From positions 1 through 19,286 of the forward strand of contig JAVVFH010000039.1 in assembly GCA_032250585.1 (NCBI GenBank): DNA of 19,286 nt. The letters are read 5' to 3'. Below the pieces are notes generated by a model that was given only the letters and a program-made list of their open reading frames with translations, was not told where the DNA came from and made no database searches. Both the position numbers and the translations under genes were made by a program. Of this stretch, positions 7,301 to 14,960 are shown piece after piece. How positions within the stretch are numbered: the stretch's first letter is position 1; every line of letters begins with the position of its first letter. This DNA is from JAVVFH01 sp032250585 (lineage in GTDB: Bacteria > Pseudomonadota > Gammaproteobacteria > Xanthomonadales > SZUA-36).

Positions 7301-8953
7301 TCAGCCGCTCCGCCGATTGAGCGCCAGCACGGGGATCAGGCCTGCCAGCACGATGGCGAGGGCGGGCACGGAGGCGCGCTGCCAGTGCCCTTCCGAGGTG
7401 AGCTGGAAGACACGCACGCTGAGGGTATCCCAGCCGAATGGCCGGGTCATCAGCGTGATCGGCAACTCCTTCATCACGTCCACGAACACCAGTAGCGCAG
7501 CCGTTGCAATGCCGGCGCCAAGGATCGGCAGGTGCACGCGTCTGAGTAGCGAGAAGCCGGCGACGCCCATGCCGCGGGCGGCGTCGTCGAGACTCGGCCG
7601 GATGCGCTGCATGGCGCTCTCCACCGGGCCGTGTCCGACCGCGAGGAAGCGCGCGCTATAGGCCAGCAGCAGGGTCAGCACGGTGCCGGTGAGCACGACC
7701 GGTGCGGCCCCCGGCCCGGCGAGCCAGCGGGCCAACACGGTCAGCGCATCGCCCATGCCGGCCACTGCGACGAAGAACCCGACCGCCAGGACGGCGCCCG
7801 GTATCGCATATCCGAGTGTCGCCGCGCGCGCCAGGACGCTGGTGGAGGCTCCGGGTCGCAGCCGCACCGCATAGGCGAGCAACACAGCCAGTGTCACGAT
7901 GAGCAGGGCGGCGGAAAGACCGAGGACGACGCTCCTCGTGGCGAACGACAGGTAGCGGGGATCGAACTCAGCCGGGTAGGTCTGCACGGCCCAGGCGAGC
8001 AGTTGCAGCACCGGCAGCAAGAAGGCGATCAGGAACACGACGCTGCAATAGGCGCTAGCGGCCAGCGCCGGACGCCGGGCCAGATTGATACGTTGCCCTG
8101 CCGCGGCGCTGCCGACGGCCTCGAAGCGCGCCCGGCCGCGGAAGCGGCGCTCGGTGACAACCGCCAGCGCCACCAGCAGCAACAGCACGCTCGCGAGCTG
8201 CAGGGCGGCGTCCAGGGAGAACAGGGCGAACCAGGCCTGGTAGATGGCCGTCGTGAACGTGTCGTAGTTGAAGACGCTCACCGTGCCGAAGTCAGCCAGT
8301 GTCTCCATCGCCACCAGCGCTACGCCGGTCGCGATCCAGGGGCGGGCCATCGGTAGCGCCACTCGCCGGAAACCCCTGGCGGGGCTCATGCCCATCGAAC
8401 GGGCCACCTCCAGCGCGCGCACACCCTGGGTGGCGAAGGCGTGACGTGCGATCAGGTAGACATACGGGAACAGCGCGAGAGTGAGCGTGGCGATGCTGGC
8501 CGCGCGGGCGCCGATGTCGGGCAGGCCGGCCGCATCGCCGAACGTATGCCGCATCGCCGTTTGCACGGTACCGGTGTATTCGAGCAGCCCCGCCAGCGCG
8601 AATGCGAGCACGTAGCCCGGGACCGCCAGCGGCAGCAGCAGCGCCCAGTTGAAGAAGCGCCGGCCGGGGAACTCGCAGGTTGCCGTCAGCCAGGCGAGGC
8701 TCGCGCCGATGATGCCCGTGAGCACAGAGACCGCGACGACCAGCCAGGCGGTGTTCACCAGGACGCGAGGCAGGACATGCTGGGCCAGGTGTTCCCAGAC
8801 CTCTCGATCCGGGTTCAGGAGCGACATCAGAGCCACCGCGAGCGGCGTCGCAGTGATCAGCGCGATGCCCGCCGCAGCCAGCAGCCAGCCCCGGCCGCCG
8901 ACAGGCGGCCGGGAGCGCGGTGTCCCGGCCGCATCTGCCCACGGTGCACTCAC
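7301..8953 (-). CDS. fbpB: Ferric iron ABC importer, fused permease
   Basis: This 550-residue inner-membrane protein has two tandem permease halves, as in FbpB-type proteins, forming the channel for Fe(III) delivered by the binding protein. Each half has the cytoplasmic EAA-type loop that docks on the ATPase: ALEVARSMGMSPARGFRRV (about 180-198) and DDAARGMGVAGFSLLRRV (about 456-473). About 12 hydrophobic segments are spread through the chain. The only usable start is GTG at 8953, because an in-frame stop lies just upstream; its ribosome site is weak, so translation may depend on readthrough from fbpA, whose stop is 35 bp upstream. It is followed directly by fbpC. The family assignment is strong; metal specificity is inferred from the operon. 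Confidence 0.9.
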   Translation of the reverse strand: MSAPWADAAGTPRSRPPVGGRGWLLAAAGIALITATPLAVALMSLLNPDREVWEHLAQHVLPRVLVNTAWLVVAVSVLTGIIGASLAWLTATCEFPGRRFFNWALLLPLAVPGYVLAFALAGLLEYTGTVQTAMRHTFGDAAGLPDIGARAASIATLTLALFPYVYLIARHAFATQGVRALEVARSMGMSPARGFRRVALPMARPWIATGVALVAMETLADFGTVSVFNYDTFTTAIYQAWFALFSLDAALQLASVLLLLVALAVVTERRFRGRARFEAVGSAAAGQRINLARRPALAASAYCSVVFLIAFLLPVLQLLAWAVQTYPAEFDPRYLSFATRSVVLGLSAALLIVTLAVLLAYAVRLRPGASTSVLARAATLGYAIPGAVLAVGFFVAVAGMGDALTVLARWLAGPGAAPVVLTGTVLTLLLAYSARFLAVGHGPVESAMQRIRPSLDDAARGMGVAGFSLLRRVHLPILGAGIATAALLVFVDVMKELPITLMTRPFGWDTLSVRVFQLTSEGHWQRASVPALAIVLAGLIPVLALNRRSG

Positions 8954-8988
8954 GTCAGTTTCACAACCTGCTCATGCCAAGCTCGCGG

Positions 8989-10065
8989 TCAACGATAACC
9001 GGCCCGGTCCATGAGCCTGACCGCCGCCGTCTGGAGCTCTCCAGCCTGCGCCACCGGCATGTCGCTGGCCTCGAAGTCGCCCCAGCTTGCGACCAGCGGA
9101 TCGACGGCGACCGCGGGGTTCGCGGGGAACTCCAGATTCAGGCCGGCGAACAGTTCCTGCGCGGGCGGCGAGGACAGCCACTCCAGCAGCACCACTGCAG
9201 CGTCTGGCTGCGGCGCCCACCGGGTCACGCCCGCACCGGAGACATTGATGTGCACGCCGCCGGTCTCGGCCGGGGGCCAGTGCAGCGTCAGCGGCAGATC
9301 CGCGCCGCGTTCCTTCTGCAGGCGGCCGAAGTAGTAGCTGTTCACGATGCCGACGTCGCACTGACCGGCCAGGATGGCCTCCATGAGCTTGGTGTCGTTC
9401 GCGAAGACATCGGTGGCGAGATTATCGACCCAGCCGCGCACGATCTCCTCCGTGCGCTGCTCGCCGTGGCGGGCGATGAGCATCGCCACCAGCGACTGGT
9501 TATAAACCTTCTTTGACGTCCTGAGGCAGAGCCTGCCGGACCACTCTTCGCCGGCCAGGTCGGCATAGCTCCCGAGCTTACCGGGGTCTACCCGCTCGGT
9601 GGAATAGACGATGGTGCGGGCTCGCACCGAGAGTGCAAACCAGCGGTTGTCCGGGTCCTGCAGATAATCCGGGATGTTGGCTTCCAGCACGGCGGAGTCG
9701 ACGGAGCGCAGCACGCCCTGCTTGGCCGCATACCAGAGATTGCCGGCGTCCACGGTCAGCAACACGTCGGCGTCCGTATTCTCGCCCTCGGCCAGCAGGC
9801 GCTGGATCAACGGCTGCTCCTTGTCGGTGGTGTAGGCAACTTCCACCCCGGTCTCTTCCGTATAGCGGTCGAAGATCGGCTTGATGAGATGTTCGGCGCG
9901 CGCCGAGTACACCACGACCCGGGCGGCAGGCGCCGCGCCCTCTCCGCTTTCAGCAGCGCCCGCAGGCGGGTCCTCGCCGCCGCAGGCAGCCAAAAGGGCC
10001 GTCATGACGGTCACGCCACCCATGACAAGGAATCCGCGTATTCGGAGGTATGCTGTTGCAGACAT
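8989..10065 (-). CDS. fbpA: Ferric iron-binding periplasmic lipoprotein
   Basis: This 358-residue solute-binding protein of the FbpA/FutA family captures Fe(III) and hands it to FbpB. The N-terminus has a hydrophobic segment ending in the lipobox TALLAAC (C28), so it is a lipoprotein, followed by a flexible Ala/Gly/Glu linker. Tyrosines expected to bind iron are visible: VVYSAR (Y53), KKVYNQS (Y188) and the paired GIVNSYYFGRL (Y244 and Y245), a hallmark of the family. The open frame extends to 10206, but the ATG at 10065 is preferred because it has GGAG eight bases upstream and begins a standard signal peptide. It is the first gene of the fbpABC operon. A repeat end lies 26 bp upstream of the start codon, inside the presumed leader. 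Confidence 0.92.
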   Translation of the reverse strand: MSATAYLRIRGFLVMGGVTVMTALLAACGGEDPPAGAAESGEGAAPAARVVVYSARAEHLIKPIFDRYTEETGVEVAYTTDKEQPLIQRLLAEGENTDADVLLTVDAGNLWYAAKQGVLRSVDSAVLEANIPDYLQDPDNRWFALSVRARTIVYSTERVDPGKLGSYADLAGEEWSGRLCLRTSKKVYNQSLVAMLIARHGEQRTEEIVRGWVDNLATDVFANDTKLMEAILAGQCDVGIVNSYYFGRLQKERGADLPLTLHWPPAETGGVHINVSGAGVTRWAPQPDAAVVLLEWLSSPPAQELFAGLNLEFPANPAVAVDPLVASWGDFEASDMPVAQAGELQTAAVRLMDRAGYR

Positions 10066-10090
10066 TGAACTCACTCCATTTATCGTATGT

Positions 10091-10142
10091 GGGGTCGGAC
10101 CAGCATAAATCATTCTGATGACGCATATGGCCCAGCCGTCGG
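10091..10142 (+). repeat. Solo left end of the repeat family, upstream of fbpA
   Basis: GGGGTCGGACCAGCATAA, then ATCATTCTGATGACGCATATGGC and a terminal GTCGG, match the first 50 or so bases of the other copies. The sequence beyond is GC-rich and unlike copies A-C, and no inverted right end follows, so only one end is present. It sits between the fbpA start and the probable promoter, so it should be transcribed as part of the fbpA leader. Confidence 0.7.
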
Positions 10143-10184
10143 TACAGGGGCAGCGACGCCTCCCGCCAAGCGATAGCCGAATAG

Positions 10185-10213
10185 TGTATATAATCAGGTA
10201 AATCATTGATAAA
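10185..10213 (-). promoter_or_regulatory. Candidate fbpA promoter with Fur-like site
   Basis: On the minus strand TTTATC (10208-10213) and TATACA (10185-10190) are separated by 17 bp, giving a weak sigma-70-type promoter pointing at fbpA. The spacer and -35 overlap AATCAGGTAAATCATTGAT (10192-10210), which agrees with the 19-bp Fur consensus at 11 positions, including ATCATT. Iron repression of fbpABC is expected for the family; this site is only a candidate. Confidence 0.35.
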
Positions 10214-10489
10214 GTATGTTATTCGGGTGAATTGCAGAAAGCATCCAGCCGTGGATGCGACCCGTGGATGCCCGTCTGGCCATCGAGATCTTCGGCGACG
10301 GGGATATCGCCGTGATTCACTCGCACAGCACGGAAGAACTCATCTGGTGGTGGAAAAACACTTGTTGCCGACGATGCGTTTATGGTGCGTCTCCGCCGGG
10401 GTGACTTCCGTCGACGGTTCGAGCGGGGCCAAGCATGCCGTGGCTATCACCCGATATGATCGGCAAAATAAAACGGGATCGAAGGAGAA
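10207..10489. other. Intergenic stretch between fbpA and gloA
   Basis: No recognisable gene is present. There is a 10-bp direct repeat CCGTGGATGC at 10249 and 10262 (period 13). A 49-codon frame from ATG 10255 to TGA 10404 contains a protein-like run (RLAIEIFGDGDIAVI) that could be a remnant, but it has no ribosome site and no family I recognise. A longer frame on the same strand from 10206 looks like noise. The promoter of gloA should lie here. Confidence 0.4.
10481..10487 (+). promoter_or_regulatory. Ribosome-binding site deciding the gloA start
   Basis: GAAGGAG lies 2 bases before the ATG at 10490 but 8 bases before the ATG at 10496. The spacing favours 10496, which also gives the family N-terminus MRYLHTMLRV. 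Confidence 0.7.
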
Positions 10490-10495
10490 ATGAAC

Positions 10496-10936
10496 ATGCG
10501 CTATCTGCACACCATGCTCCGGGTTGAAGACCTGGACGAATCACTGGATTTTTTCTGCGATAAACTCGGGCTGGTCGAGGTCAGCCGGAAGGAATCGGAG
10601 GAGGGCCGGTTCACGCTGGTTTTCCTGGCCGCGCCCAACGACGTCGAGCGCGCGCGGGAAGAAAAATCACCCATGGTCGAGCTGACCTGGAACTGGGAGC
10701 CTGAGGCATTGACCGGCGGCCGGAACTTCGGTCACCTGGCCTACCGGGTGGACAATATCTACGCGACTTGCCGGCAGCTGATGGACGCAGGCGTAACCAT
10801 CAACCGCCCGCCGCGCGACGGCCACATGGCGTTCGTGCGCTCGCCGGACGGGCATTCCATCGAATTGCTGCAGCAAGGTGGGCCGCTGCCACCCGAAGAG
10901 CCCTGGGCGTCGATGGAAAATACCGGCAGCTGGTAA
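10496..10936 (+). CDS. gloA: Lactoylglutathione lyase (glyoxalase I)
   Basis: This 146-residue VOC-fold enzyme converts the hemithioacetal of methylglyoxal and glutathione to S-lactoylglutathione in the cytoplasm. The N-terminus MRYLHTMLRVEDLDESLDFF closely resembles the E. coli enzyme. The four expected metal ligands are visible: H5 in YLHTML, Glu in VELTWNW, His in FGHLAYRV and Glu in HSIELLQ. The conserved DGHMAFVRSPDGH stretch precedes the last ligand. Length is slightly above the usual 135, with a short C-terminal extension ending TGSW. The ATG at 10496 is chosen over 10490 because of spacing to the GAAGGAG site. The metal (nickel in the short bacterial class) cannot be read from sequence. 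It is transcribed alone and converges on the ion-channel remnant. Confidence 0.93.
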   Translation: MRYLHTMLRVEDLDESLDFFCDKLGLVEVSRKESEEGRFTLVFLAAPNDVERAREEKSPMVELTWNWEPEALTGGRNFGHLAYRVDNIYATCRQLMDAGVTINRPPRDGHMAFVRSPDGHSIELLQQGGPLPPEEPWASMENTGSW

Positions 10937-10954
10937 GCCTGTTACCAAGGCATC

Positions 10955-10972
10955 GAAGGCATTTTAGCCTTC
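10955..10972. terminator. Small hairpin between convergent genes
   Basis: GAAGGC-ATTTTA-GCCTTC is a perfect 6-bp stem with a 6-base loop just after gloA, overlapping the last codons of the minus-strand remnant. There is no following T run on either side, so terminator function is weakly supported. Confidence 0.3.
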
Positions 10973-11163
10973 CAGATCTTCAATCCCGCGCCAGGTCCGC
11001 GACATGATGAGATACATAAAGGAGGCCGAGAAAGTGATCAGCATAAACCCGGCCAGCGATTCAGAGCGCTCAATACTTCGTAATGAAAAACCACGGCAAT
11101 CAGCACGATCAATGTGGTCGTCAGGACGACCATCCATTCGGCAAGATTGACTGCCATGCTCAT
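10964..11163 (-). pseudogene. Internally deleted two-TM ion-channel family gene
   Basis: Two frames together look like the beginning and the end of one small bacterial two-TM ion-channel protein. From ATG 11163 (or 11157) one frame reads MAVNLAEWMVVL, a hydrophobic helix, then VFHYEVLSALNRWPG and meets a stop in TGC-TGA. The neighbouring frame, from about 11058, continues AGFMLITFSASFMYLIMSR and ends TWRGIEDLEG with TAA at 10964-10966. From memory, HYE near the first helix and a LLI-W/F-SASF-Y-L-M ending are characteristic of this family. The middle part, including the pore loop and selectivity filter, is missing, so about 70 codons remain out of an expected 140-160. It lies 41 bp downstream of kbl on the same strand. 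Family recognition is from memory; the broken state is seen directly. Confidence 0.6.
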
Positions 11164-11204
11164 TGCTGCACTTCAAGCTTCGCTGTATGGGGGTGGATCT
11201 GCAT

Positions 11205-12407
11205 TCAGTCGATCACGCCCAGCTGGCGGCCGATGCGGGTAAAGGCTTCCACGGCGCGCTCAAGGTGTTCGCGCTCGTGCGCGGCCGAGATCTGCAGGCG
11301 GATGCGCGCCGCGCCTTTGGGCACCACCGGGTAAAAAAAGCCGATCACGTAGATGCCTTCCTCCAGCAGCGCATCGGACATCTGTTGCGCCAATGGGGCG
11401 TCGTAGAGCATTACGGGCACGATCGGGTGTTGACCGGGTTTGATGTCGAAGCCGGCATCGAGCATGGCTTTGCGGAAGAACTTCGTGTTCCCGGCCAGCC
11501 GGTCGCGCAGCGCGGTGGATTCGTCGAGCATCTCGAAGACCCGGATGCTGGCCGCGACCAGCGGTGGGGCCAGCGAGTTCGAGAACAGGTAGGGGCGCGA
11601 GCGCTGACGCAGAATGTCGATGACCGGCTGGCGCGCCGTGGTGAATCCGCCCATGCCGCCGCCCAGTGCCTTGCCCAGCGTGGAGGTGATGATGTCGATC
11701 CGCTCCAGCACGCCGTGATGCTCGGGGGAGCCGCGCCCGGTGGGGCCGAAAAAGCCGGTGGCGTGACAGTCGTCGACCATGACCAGTGCGTTGTATTTTT
11801 CGGCCAGCTGCGTGATCTCGTCCAGCTTCGCGACGGTGCCGTCCATCGAGAACACGCCATCGGTGGCGATCAGGCGCGTGCGTTTGCCTTGTGTCTTCTT
11901 CAGCGCTTCTTCCAGCACGTTCATGTCCGAGTTGGGGTAGCGGTGCCGTTCGGCCTTGCACAGCCGGATGCCGTCGATGATGGAGGCGTGATTGAGTGCA
12001 TCCGAGATGATCGCGTCCTCGGGCCCCAGCAGCGGTTCGAACAGGCCGCCGTTGGCGTCGAAGCACGCCGCGTACAGGATCGCGTCGTCTTTGCCGTGGA
12101 AGTCGGCGATCACCCTTTCGAGTTGCTTGTGCAGGTCCTGGGTGCCGCAGATGAAGCGCACCGAGGCCATGCCGAAGCCGTGATCGTCCAGCGCGCGCTT
12201 CGCCGCCTCGATGACGCTCGCGTTGTCGGCCAGGCCGAGGTAGTTATTGGCGCAGAAGTTCAGCACCTCGCCGCCTCCGGCGGTCCGGATGGCCACGCGC
12301 TGCGGTGTCGTGATCTGCCGTTCGCGCTTGTAAAGGCCTGCCGATTCGATCTCGGTCAGTTCCGATTGCAGTCGTTCGTAGGTAGCAGGATCGCTCACGT
12401 CGTTCAT
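11205..12407 (-). CDS. kbl: Glycine C-acetyltransferase (2-amino-3-ketobutyrate CoA ligase)
   Basis: This 400-residue cytoplasmic PLP enzyme of the alpha-oxoamine synthase family cleaves 2-amino-3-ketobutyrate with CoA to glycine and acetyl-CoA, the second step of threonine degradation. It aligns along its whole length with E. coli Kbl: GLYKRERQITTPQ, NFCANNYLGLAD (50-61), DGVFSMDG (183-190), VMVDDCHATGFFG (D212 and H215 near PLP) and STLGKALGGGMGGF with the Schiff-base lysine K246. AAAAGGA directly abuts the ATG at 12407, which is poor spacing; the in-frame GTG at 12398 would be 9 bases from it and may be the real start. Threonine dehydrogenase (tdh), the usual partner, is not in the window. 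Related synthases (BioF, HemA, Spt) are less likely given the Kbl-type N-terminus. Confidence 0.92.
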   Translation of the reverse strand: MNDVSDPATYERLQSELTEIESAGLYKRERQITTPQRVAIRTAGGGEVLNFCANNYLGLADNASVIEAAKRALDDHGFGMASVRFICGTQDLHKQLERVIADFHGKDDAILYAACFDANGGLFEPLLGPEDAIISDALNHASIIDGIRLCKAERHRYPNSDMNVLEEALKKTQGKRTRLIATDGVFSMDGTVAKLDEITQLAEKYNALVMVDDCHATGFFGPTGRGSPEHHGVLERIDIITSTLGKALGGGMGGFTTARQPVIDILRQRSRPYLFSNSLAPPLVAASIRVFEMLDESTALRDRLAGNTKFFRKAMLDAGFDIKPGQHPIVPVMLYDAPLAQQMSDALLEEGIYVIGFFYPVVPKGAARIRLQISAAHEREHLERAVEAFTRIGRQLGVID

Positions 12408-12554
12408 TCCTTTTGAAAGGCGTTTCACAGGCACAGTCGGGAAAGGCTGTCCATAGCCTACAAGGTTTACACAGCTCGAAAAAAGGGGGAAGTGCTGTTT
12501 GGTCTCGGTCAAGCAGAAGTTTGAGGCTTTTCCGCTTTAATCGGGAGTTCCAGC

Positions 12555-12728
12555 ATGCAATCCTCGTCGTTCTCTATTTCCCTCGCGGTGGGCATCCTTC
12601 TGGTGGTCATCGGCGCAGGCTGGTGTTACGCGGCCGTGGCCGGCGCGGAGCGCTCGAAGCACCCGATCCGTCGGGGCTGGGATAAGCCTGAGTTCAGGTG
12701 TAGGGGTCGGACCAGCACATCGCATTGA
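12555..12728 (+). CDS. Small single-pass membrane peptide, 57 residues
   Basis: A short frame starts at ATG 12555 with GGGAG 7 bases upstream. It encodes MQSSSFSISLAVG, then a hydrophobic helix through ILLVVIGAGWCYAAVAG, and a basic tail AERSKHPIRRGW, consistent with an inner-membrane peptide with a cytoplasmic basic end. The last residues, RGRTSTSH and the stop, are encoded by a repeat-family end starting at 12703. I recognise no family. It is divergent from kbl, with 147 bp between starts, and converges on the TonB receptor ending at 12783. It may be a real small protein or a truncated gene whose 3' end was replaced by the repeat. Confidence 0.5.
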   Translation: MQSSSFSISLAVGILLVVIGAGWCYAAVAGAERSKHPIRRGWDKPEFRCRGRTSTSH

Positions 12729-12751
12729 TTGATATATGGCCGAATTGTCGG
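12703..12751 (+). repeat. Solo left end of the repeat family, after the small ORF
   Basis: GGGGTCGGACCAGCACAT, CGCATTGATTGATATATGGC and GAATTGTCGG match the first 49 bases of copies A, B and the fbpA copy. No right end is found before the TonB receptor gene at 12783. It provides the stop codon of the 57-residue frame. Confidence 0.75.
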
Positions 12752-12782
12752 CTGGCTTGATTCATGGGGCTGCCCCGGAGGT

Positions 12783-14960
12783 CTAGAAAAACTTTCTCAA
12801 GGTCAGGGTCACGGTCCGGGGCTGCAAAGGAATGAAACCATCGGGCGTCAAACCGGGGATGATCCTGAACACATCGACGATCGTATCCTCGTCGGCAAGG
12901 TTCTTGACGGTCAGGATCGCCGACCAACTATCGGCTTCCACACCGGCTCGCACGTTCACCAGAGTGTATGAGTCCAGTTCCAGGTTCAGCGGATTGTCGG
13001 GGCGCAACTCGGTGGAGCGGTCATCTACGTAGTTGACGTCCGCACCCAGGAATCCGCGCAGATTTCCGCCGAACAAGGGCCTGGAGTGCTCGGCACTGAC
13101 GGTGAACGTGAATTCCGGCGTGTAGGGAATATCGTCGCCGTCCCGGCCGGTGGTCGGGATGGGGTTGTCTTCCGACAGCTCGGCGTTGTTCCAATTAGCC
13201 AGAAACGCCAGCTCCAGGCCGTCTAGCGGGTTCGCGGAGATTTCCAGTTCCAGGCCGGTGATGTCGGCGCCGCCGCCATTGGCCCGGAACGGGAAGAACA
13301 GCGCCTCGTCATCCGGACTCTGCGCCAAATCCTGGATCTGGATGTCCGACCAGTCGATGTAGTACAGCGAAGCGTTGGTGACCAGTCGCCCGCCGTACCA
13401 GTCGCTCTTGATCCCGAACTCGTAGTTATCCAGCGAATCGGAGCCGAAACCCTGCGGAATCACCACGTCAGCGATTTGTGCGGCCGTCTGGTCATTGGTG
13501 CCGCCGGAACGAAAACCCTGCGACCACTGGGCGTACAACAGCATGGAGTCGCTCGGCTGCCAGGAAAGATTGAGTTTGCCGATCACGTCGCTCTCACCGA
13601 AAGAGAGTTCGGGGCCCACACCCGCCCCCGGTGCACCGCTGAAACCCTGGACCGCGTCGGCGATCTCGTCGATTTCGAAATCAAACCAACGCAGACCGCC
13701 GGTCAGGTTCAGCTGATCGGTGATATCGAATGACAACTCGCCGAAAAAGGCCAGTTCGTCGACGTCGGTTGAGACGTTGCGGTCCAGTGAAAAACCGGGG
13801 ACCTCCATAAACTCACCCGTTTGCGGGTCAGCCGGAAGGATCCGGCTCTGGAAAAAGCGTTGTTCCTGCTGCGCAAACGCGCCAACGAGTACCTGCAGCG
13901 GCCCGTTCCAGGCCGAAGCGAACCGGACTTCGTAGCTGTTGAGTTCGCGGTCCTTGGGCTGCGTGATGACCGAAAACGGGCCGACTGCGGCCGAAGCGTC
14001 GCGATTGAACACGGTATCGCGTTCGAAGCGGGATGCGGTGCCGGTAAAGGTGCCGAACGGCGCGGTGTATTCGACCGTGGCATTGTAAATCGTAGTCTCG
14101 TCGTCAAAAGGGTTGCGCGTCAGGTCGGCCTGCGTATTCGGGGGCAGTGGCTGACCGCTGTTGTCCACCCGGTTGAAATAATACGGTCCGTCCGTTTCCA
14201 TATCCTGGACCATGGCCATCAGGCTGATGCTCAGTTCTTCGCTGGGCGTGAACAACAGGCTCACCCGGCCGGCGACGGTTTCATCGGAATTGACGCCGTC
14301 CTCGAAACGGTTGTCGATAAAGCCGTCATCATTCAGATAAAAGCCGGCGAAGCGAATCGCCAGCTGATCCGCGATCAGCGGCACACTGAAAGCCAGTTCC
14401 GCCTGGCCGCTGAGGTCGTCGGCGCCGTCGATGTCCCGCAGGGACGCGCTTGCATTGAACTCCATCTTTTCGAGATTCGGCTTTTTCGTGATGTAGCGAA
14501 TGGTTCCGGACAGGGAACTCGATCCAAAGGTCGTGCCCTGCGGTCCCTTCAGAACCTCGACCCGCTCGATGTCGAACAACTTGATGTCCGGTTGGCGTCC
14601 GCCGCCGTCCTGGGCGTTTTCGCCGGTAATGATGACCTCGTCCAGGTACAGCCCAACCGTCCCGGCGCCGGTGGCATTGACACCGCGCAGAATGATCCGC
14701 TTGTCACCCGGGCCCTGGTCGAACACCGCCAGTCCCGGCACCAGGCGGAAAAAGTCATCAAAATCGGTTGCCCCCATCGCATTGAGCCTTTCGCCGGTCA
14801 GGGCCTGAACCGAAAAAGGCAGGTCCTGCAGGTTGGCCTCTCCGCGTTTCGACGCCGTTACGACGACCTCCTCGATTTGCGAAAACGCAAGCGTGGGAAA
14901 GGCAAACAGAATGGGCAGAGCGATCAGAGTGCTCCGTATGAATTTGAAGTAGTGGCTCAT
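12783..14960 (-). CDS. TonB-dependent outer-membrane receptor
   Basis: This 725-residue receptor imports an unknown ligand across the outer membrane using TonB energy. A signal peptide (1-27, ending TLAFS) precedes the TonB box IEEVVVTASKR (29-39). The plug domain follows (LQDLPFSVQALTGERL; VPGLAVFDQGPGDKRIILRG; VEVLKGPQGTTFGSSSLSG), and then a roughly 22-strand barrel ends in TLTLRKFF with a terminal aromatic residue as usual for BamA-assembled proteins. The ATG at 14960 has GGAG 8 bases upstream. The style (EEVVVTASKR, ENLQDLPFSV-like plug) is that of the large receptor families of Sphingomonadales and environmental Gammaproteobacteria, which carry plant-, steroid- or siderophore-type ligands; nothing nearby identifies the ligand. 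No Fur-like site was seen upstream, unlike the receptor at 16861. Confidence 0.93.
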   Translation of the reverse strand: MSHYFKFIRSTLIALPILFAFPTLAFSQIEEVVVTASKRGEANLQDLPFSVQALTGERLNAMGATDFDDFFRLVPGLAVFDQGPGDKRIILRGVNATGAGTVGLYLDEVIITGENAQDGGGRQPDIKLFDIERVEVLKGPQGTTFGSSSLSGTIRYITKKPNLEKMEFNASASLRDIDGADDLSGQAELAFSVPLIADQLAIRFAGFYLNDDGFIDNRFEDGVNSDETVAGRVSLLFTPSEELSISLMAMVQDMETDGPYYFNRVDNSGQPLPPNTQADLTRNPFDDETTIYNATVEYTAPFGTFTGTASRFERDTVFNRDASAAVGPFSVITQPKDRELNSYEVRFASAWNGPLQVLVGAFAQQEQRFFQSRILPADPQTGEFMEVPGFSLDRNVSTDVDELAFFGELSFDITDQLNLTGGLRWFDFEIDEIADAVQGFSGAPGAGVGPELSFGESDVIGKLNLSWQPSDSMLLYAQWSQGFRSGGTNDQTAAQIADVVIPQGFGSDSLDNYEFGIKSDWYGGRLVTNASLYYIDWSDIQIQDLAQSPDDEALFFPFRANGGGADITGLELEISANPLDGLELAFLANWNNAELSEDNPIPTTGRDGDDIPYTPEFTFTVSAEHSRPLFGGNLRGFLGADVNYVDDRSTELRPDNPLNLELDSYTLVNVRAGVEADSWSAILTVKNLADEDTIVDVFRIIPGLTPDGFIPLQPRTVTLTLRKFF

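Noticed and set aside
6227..7495. Plus-strand frame opposite fbpC
   Set aside because: Antisense shadow; all ABC ATPase motifs are on the minus strand.
10189..10194. TATAAT on the plus strand as a gloA promoter
   Set aside because: No matching -35 about 17 bp upstream, and it lies roughly 300 bp from gloA; the minus-strand reading is at least as good.
10255..10404. 49-codon frame as a real small gene
   Set aside because: It is partly protein-like but has no ribosome site, starts within a short direct repeat and matches no family; kept only as a note in the intergenic entry.
11163..12416. 417-codon plus-strand frame opposite kbl
   Set aside because: It mirrors the codon structure of kbl and has no recognisable motif; kbl is certain on the other strand.
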